64,000 nucleotides of DNA from JAWLFY01 sp041685355 (GTDB taxonomy: Bacteria; Planctomycetota; Planctomycetia; Pirellulales; Pirellulaceae), in NCBI GenBank assembly GCA_041685355.1, contig JAWLFY010000009.1, positions 1 to 64,000 on the forward strand. The letters run 5' to 3'. Position numbers and translations under genes: made by a program. Positions 60,522 to 64,000 of the stretch are shown here, piece by piece. Each line of letters begins with the position of its first letter. Within the stretch, counting starts at the first letter, position 1. Below the pieces are notes generated by a model, which worked only from the letters and a program-made list of their open reading frames with translations, made no database searches and was not told the origin of the DNA.

Positions 60522-61508
60522 ATGGGCGCCAATTGGAACGCTTTCGTCGACCAGATCCGGCACTACGAGTCATTCGTATTGGTGAGCCATCTACGCCCCG
60601 ACTGCGACGCGTTGGGGAGCGAACTGGGGATGGCGGAAATCCTCCGTACCGTCGGCAAACGGGTGCGGATCATCAACGCCCACCGGACACCGCCGGCCCT
60701 CGAGTTCCTGGACCCCGCGCGGAACATCGAAGTCCTCGGCGACGACGTCGAGCCGGATCAGATCACCGCCGACTGCATCATGGTCCTCGATACGAGCGCC
60801 TGGGCACAACTCGGCGATATGGGAGACGTGATCCGCAGTTCCTCCGCCGACAAAATCGTGGTCGATCACCACATCGGTGAAGACGACCTGGGGGCGATCC
60901 TCTACAAGGATTACCAGGCGGAGGCGACCGGGCACCTCGTCGTCCAGGCGGCCGACGCGCTCGGCGTCCCGCTGACACGCACGATCGCGGTCCCGCTGTT
61001 CGCCGCGATCGCCACCGACACCGGTTGGTTCCGCTTCGGAAGCGTGACCGCCGAGACCTACCGTGTGATCGCGCGACTGGTCGACGCCGGCGTCGTCCCC
61101 TGTGAAATCTACGAAGACCTCTACGAGCGGGACACGCTCGGACGGGTCAAGCTCCGCGGGCTGATCCTGTCGCGGACCGAAATCGAGCTCGACGGGGCGC
61201 TCGCCCACACCTACGTCAACCCCGAAGACTTCGAGGCGATGGGGGCGTTGCCAGGGGACACCGAGGATTCGATCAACGGGATGCTCACCATCCGCGGGAC
61301 GAAAGCGGCGGTGATCATGATCGGCCAGCTCCGCGGGGGCTACAAACTGAGCTTCCGTAGCCGCTGTGCGATGGACTGCAGCGAGGTCGCGGCCCGGTTC
61401 GGCGGCGGCGGACACAAGGCGGCCGCCGGAGCGTTCCTCGAAGGAACCCTCGATGACGTCCGCGATCGTGTCCTGCCGGTCGTGCGAAAAGCCGTCAGCG
61501 AAGGATGA
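60522..61508 (+). CDS. nrnA: DHH-family phosphoesterase (nanoRNase/pAp phosphatase type)
   Basis: 328 aa from ATG 60522. DHH motifs: VLVSHLRPDCDALGSELGM, VLDTSAWAQLGD, VVDHHIGEDDLG and ATDTGWFRFG, with a DHHA1 end (CAMDCSEVAARFGGGGHKAAAGAFL). The family degrades very short RNAs or pAp and needs Mn2+; NrnA is the best fit. The gene follows ribF by 68 bp. The last 14 bp overlap the convergent unknown gene. Confidence 0.88.
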   Translation: MGANWNAFVDQIRHYESFVLVSHLRPDCDALGSELGMAEILRTVGKRVRIINAHRTPPALEFLDPARNIEVLGDDVEPDQITADCIMVLDTSAWAQLGDMGDVIRSSSADKIVVDHHIGEDDLGAILYKDYQAEATGHLVVQAADALGVPLTRTIAVPLFAAIATDTGWFRFGSVTAETYRVIARLVDAGVVPCEIYEDLYERDTLGRVKLRGLILSRTEIELDGALAHTYVNPEDFEAMGALPGDTEDSINGMLTIRGTKAAVIMIGQLRGGYKLSFRSRCAMDCSEVAARFGGGGHKAAAGAFLEGTLDDVRDRVLPVVRKAVSEG

Positions 61509-63552
61509 ACCCGTTGAGGGTCCACCCGTCATCGGTCGACTCGACAAAACTTCCGCCCGGCCGAAAGTAGTGATCGATCTGCTCCACCGGCGGCAGCGTC
61601 CCCCCGTCGATCGACCCCGGCCCGGTCGCGTCCGGCGTCCGCGCGAATCGCCTCAGCAACGAGGCGCCAAGCGAATCGATGTCTTGAAGCTCACCCCGCC
61701 GCAGCAATTCGTATTTGACTCGCAACGAAAGCCGCAACCGAACGACGCGGTCAACCGCGACCTCGTCAGCACCCAATCGACGGAGCTCGTCGACCATCTG
61801 ACCCAAACCCTCGCCGGCGTCCGCCTCCGGCCCGGTTCCCCCCGCGGCAGGCTCACCCGAAATCCGCCGAGCCGTCCGAATCAATAACTCGGGATGGCTG
61901 GAAAACATCAAGTACGGCGCGTCGGAACCGGGACCCTGGTCGACGAGCGCGATCGCCCAATGCTCCAACAACGGCGGCGGCGGGTCCGACTCCGCTTCGA
62001 CCTCGTCAAATCCCAAGTCGGCAAACAGGTCATCGTCAAAATCGGTTTCCGACCGGTTGCGATCCACCACCCAAATCTCGACGCCGGGGACGGCGTCGAT
62101 CACCGTCACGTCCGGCTCCACCTCCATCGTGTCGCGAACGACCTGACGAATCACCTCCGCGTCCTTCACCCGAATCCCGACCAACATCCGGTCGGAATCG
62201 ACCGACGCGGGGAGCGTGTTGTCGGTGACAAGGATCGCTTGGTCGTCCAAATTGGGGAGCACGTCTTCCACGAGATCGATCTGTGGCCCTTCTTCGTCCT
62301 CGCGAATGTCACGGATCATCGACTGAAAGATCTCGTCGTCCCCAAGCGCCTCGTTGACGAGCGTCTCCGAAGCCCAAAACGCCTTTTCCATTTTCCAGTT
62401 GAATCGCAGGAACGTCGCCACCTCGGAATCCACCCAACTCGGTATGTCGGCGAGCGGAAGGTTGGGTAGCTGCAGCATCCGCGCCGCCAACTCGTAGCGA
62501 CCCGAATCGGCCGTTGTCGGAGGGGCGAGCACGAACCCGCGGTGCAACAGGTCGTATCGGTCGACGCCCAAACCGACGACCCCTCCGGCTGCGAGCACCG
62601 CGTTGAACCCCTGGTTCTCCAGCAGCCTCACAATGTCGACCTGATTCCCACGGTCAACCTCCATCACCTCGCGGAGAATCCGCCCCATCTGGAACGGCCT
62701 CGCGAACCACTCGAGCCCCACCGCCCCGTCATCCAACCCTGCCCCGTCATCCGCCGCGTCCCCGCCGTCCGCCTTTTCTGCTGCGTCTTCGGTCTGCTCC
62801 CCCGACACCCCGGCGATGTCCGCCTCGAGCCGCTCGCGACTCCGATCGGTGACCGACCGGAACGCTTCGACCGTGGCGATCGCGGGGCCCTTCGGATTCC
62901 CGTCGATCGCGTCGAGCAGGTCGAACACGACCGAGTCTCGGTCCGCGGCAATCACACGCGACTCATCCGCCGTGATCACGATCTCCTCGATCTTCAGTTG
63001 ACCCGGCTTCGGCTTGCGGGCGTAAACGCGGACCGGGGTCCCGTTGTGCTCGACGTCCTTTCGGGTCGCCCCTTGGGCCTTCAGATCCCCGTCGATCGCC
63101 TCGAGCGTCGTGTCCAGCTCGTCTTTCATTCCGCGAGTATCGGCGATCACGCACATCGCATACGGACGTCGCTTGTCCCTCTCGAACGGCAGCCACGCCA
63201 CCACGACTTCCCCCGAAGCGATGTCGTACAGATCCCCCGGCTTCAAACCGACTTTCGAGTCGATCGATTCGAAGTACCGCCGCGACCGCTCCCGCTGCGC
63301 CGCCCGAAACGGATCCAAAAGCGGGTCGTCCATCAGCTTCCCAAAATTGGTCTCGCCCCATGCGGCACAAAAAGCCGGGACATCAGGGATCCGAACCACC
63401 CCCGCCGTCGAATCGGGGAGCAACCGGGTTGCCTCGACGAAACCGCCCGCCCCACCGGGATCCTGTCCCCCTGCGCCGCGAATGGGGATCAACGCCGTCG
63501 CGACGACGAGCACGATCGGGAAGGGGCCGCGAGAAATTCGTGAGGCGTTCAT
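61495..63552 (-). CDS. Secreted protein of unknown function, planctomycete type
   Basis: 685 aa. A signal peptide (FPIVLVVATALIPIRGAGG) is followed by a long soluble body: ATRLLPDSTAGVVRIPDVPAFCAAW, LMDDPLLDPFRAAQRE, KVGLKPGDLYDIASGEVVVAWLP. It is rich in Asp/Glu and has no haem, metal or lipid motif that I recognise. The DPL-F(R) and GLKPGDLYDIASGE phrases resemble planctomycete proteins of unknown role. A copy of the C-rich motif lies near 62741 in a low-complexity acidic loop. It is divergent from purB by 118 bp. Confidence 0.75.
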   Translation of the reverse strand: MNASRISRGPFPIVLVVATALIPIRGAGGQDPGGAGGFVEATRLLPDSTAGVVRIPDVPAFCAAWGETNFGKLMDDPLLDPFRAAQRERSRRYFESIDSKVGLKPGDLYDIASGEVVVAWLPFERDKRRPYAMCVIADTRGMKDELDTTLEAIDGDLKAQGATRKDVEHNGTPVRVYARKPKPGQLKIEEIVITADESRVIAADRDSVVFDLLDAIDGNPKGPAIATVEAFRSVTDRSRERLEADIAGVSGEQTEDAAEKADGGDAADDGAGLDDGAVGLEWFARPFQMGRILREVMEVDRGNQVDIVRLLENQGFNAVLAAGGVVGLGVDRYDLLHRGFVLAPPTTADSGRYELAARMLQLPNLPLADIPSWVDSEVATFLRFNWKMEKAFWASETLVNEALGDDEIFQSMIRDIREDEEGPQIDLVEDVLPNLDDQAILVTDNTLPASVDSDRMLVGIRVKDAEVIRQVVRDTMEVEPDVTVIDAVPGVEIWVVDRNRSETDFDDDLFADLGFDEVEAESDPPPPLLEHWAIALVDQGPGSDAPYLMFSSHPELLIRTARRISGEPAAGGTGPEADAGEGLGQMVDELRRLGADEVAVDRVVRLRLSLRVKYELLRRGELQDIDSLGASLLRRFARTPDATGPGSIDGGTLPPVEQIDHYFRPGGSFVESTDDGWTLNGFILR

Positions 63553-63670
63553 TCAAGATCCGCAATTTTCGGAAGCAACGTTCGGGACCCAACGAATTGC
63601 GGTCCCACCGCCAGCCAGTATGTTATCGAACTCGTTTTCTCCCTGAAACGCCGTATTCGCTAGTGGTGGC

Positions 63671-64000
63671 ATGACCGATTCGACTCTCCCTCCTTACCAA
63701 AACCCCTTGATCGAGCGGTATGCATCACGGGAAATGGCCGCCCTGTGGGGCCCGGATCGGCGGTTCCGCACCTGGCGGTCGCTCTGGATCGCGCTGGCCG
63801 AATCCCAGCAGCAACTCGGGATTTCGATCAGCGACGCCCAACTCGACGAACTCCGCGAGTACCGCGACCGGCTGAACCTCCAACGGGCCGCGGAGTACGA
63901 ACGGCGGCTGCGACACGACGTGATGGCCCACGTCCACGCCTACGGCGAACAATGCCCAGCGGCCCGACCGATCCTGCACCTCGGGGCGACCAGCTGCTTT
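63671..64000 (+). CDS. purB: Adenylosuccinate lyase, N-terminal part
   Basis: 110 codons to the window edge. MTDSTLPPYQNPLIERYASREMAALWGPDRRFRTWRSLWIALAE is the typical opening of bacterial adenylosuccinate lyase, and the segment ends PILHLGATSCF, the conserved substrate-binding TS(C/G)-x motif region. It splits SAICAR and adenylosuccinate in purine synthesis. The catalytic serine loop is outside the window. Confidence 0.9.
   Translation, partial: MTDSTLPPYQNPLIERYASREMAALWGPDRRFRTWRSLWIALAESQQQLGISISDAQLDELREYRDRLNLQRAAEYERRLRHDVMAHVHAYGEQCPAARPILHLGATSCF

Noticed and set aside
1..64000. tRNA, rRNA, riboswitch or insertion sequence
   Set aside because: Intergenic stretches were read for cloverleaf arms, conserved riboswitch cores and terminal inverted repeats with transposase; none was found, although a weak tRNA could be missed by eye.

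Overview
The window (about 66% GC, estimated by eye) looks like a draft-genome scaffold from a member of the Planctomycetota. The evidence is the set of planctomycete-type families: two haem-motif/DUF1592 or DUF1549 proteins paired with DUF1552 or DUF1501 partners, two DUF1559 proteins, two PQQ-type beta-propellers starting at a DWPQWRGP motif, and a PEP-CTERM protein. I cannot name the genus. Three runs of exactly 100 N (5613-5712, 42637-42736, 46378-46477) are scaffold placeholders. Two of them sit inside tandem repeats.

Layout. 1-4264 (minus): partial unknown gene, DUF1592-type cytochrome protein and DUF1552 partner. 4852-7357 (minus): carbamoyltransferase fused to SxtJ-like and DUF5989-like tails, with an amplified repeat and an apparently false gap. 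7603-8069: decayed Ser/Thr kinase and a doubtful small ORF. 7960-11769 (minus): PutA. 12103-14871: serC-serA. 15028-17138: ThuA-like protein and AI-2E-type exporter. 17184-21853: flagellar block flhA, flhF, small ORFs, FliA/WhiG-type sigma factor. 21856-25027: glycosyltransferase, kinase, accA. 25391-29947: PEP-CTERM, DUF2726, CvpA, YdjM-like, lipoprotein and DUF1559 genes. 29965-36809: Dus, sodium:solute symporter, ABC exporter, PQQ protein. 36893-38647: two ABC-2 permeases without an ATPase. 38983-41699: cupredoxin and purD. 41725-49450: pectate lyase broken by a gap, PSCyt1/DUF1549 protein, DUF1501 protein and second PQQ protein.

The most notable locus is 49302-51324 (minus). It is a two-gene unit encoding a microbial rhodopsin and, 7 nt downstream, a Brp/Blh retinal-forming dioxygenase. 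The rhodopsin carries Asn118/Asp122/Gln129 at the three diagnostic helix C positions. This NDQ signature defines light-driven sodium pumps such as KR2, and the Schiff-base lysine (K268) and many KR2-family residues are kept. The unit could make its own retinal from beta-carotene and pump Na+ in light; a Na+-coupled symporter is also encoded in the window.

The right end holds a DUF1559-like zinc-ribbon membrane protein, a large Gly-rich autotransporter, argG, larB-nnrD-ribF-nrnA, a secreted planctomycete protein of unknown function and the start of purB.

A second theme is repeat activity. At least a dozen perfect or near-perfect short tandem repeats (10-28 bp units) lie between genes and inside several genes. 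A C-rich motif built on CCCTGCCC recurs across the window, often at the first codons of genes. A double-hairpin element of about 68 bp occurs twice, each time just before the stop codon of a minus-strand gene in a convergent gap.
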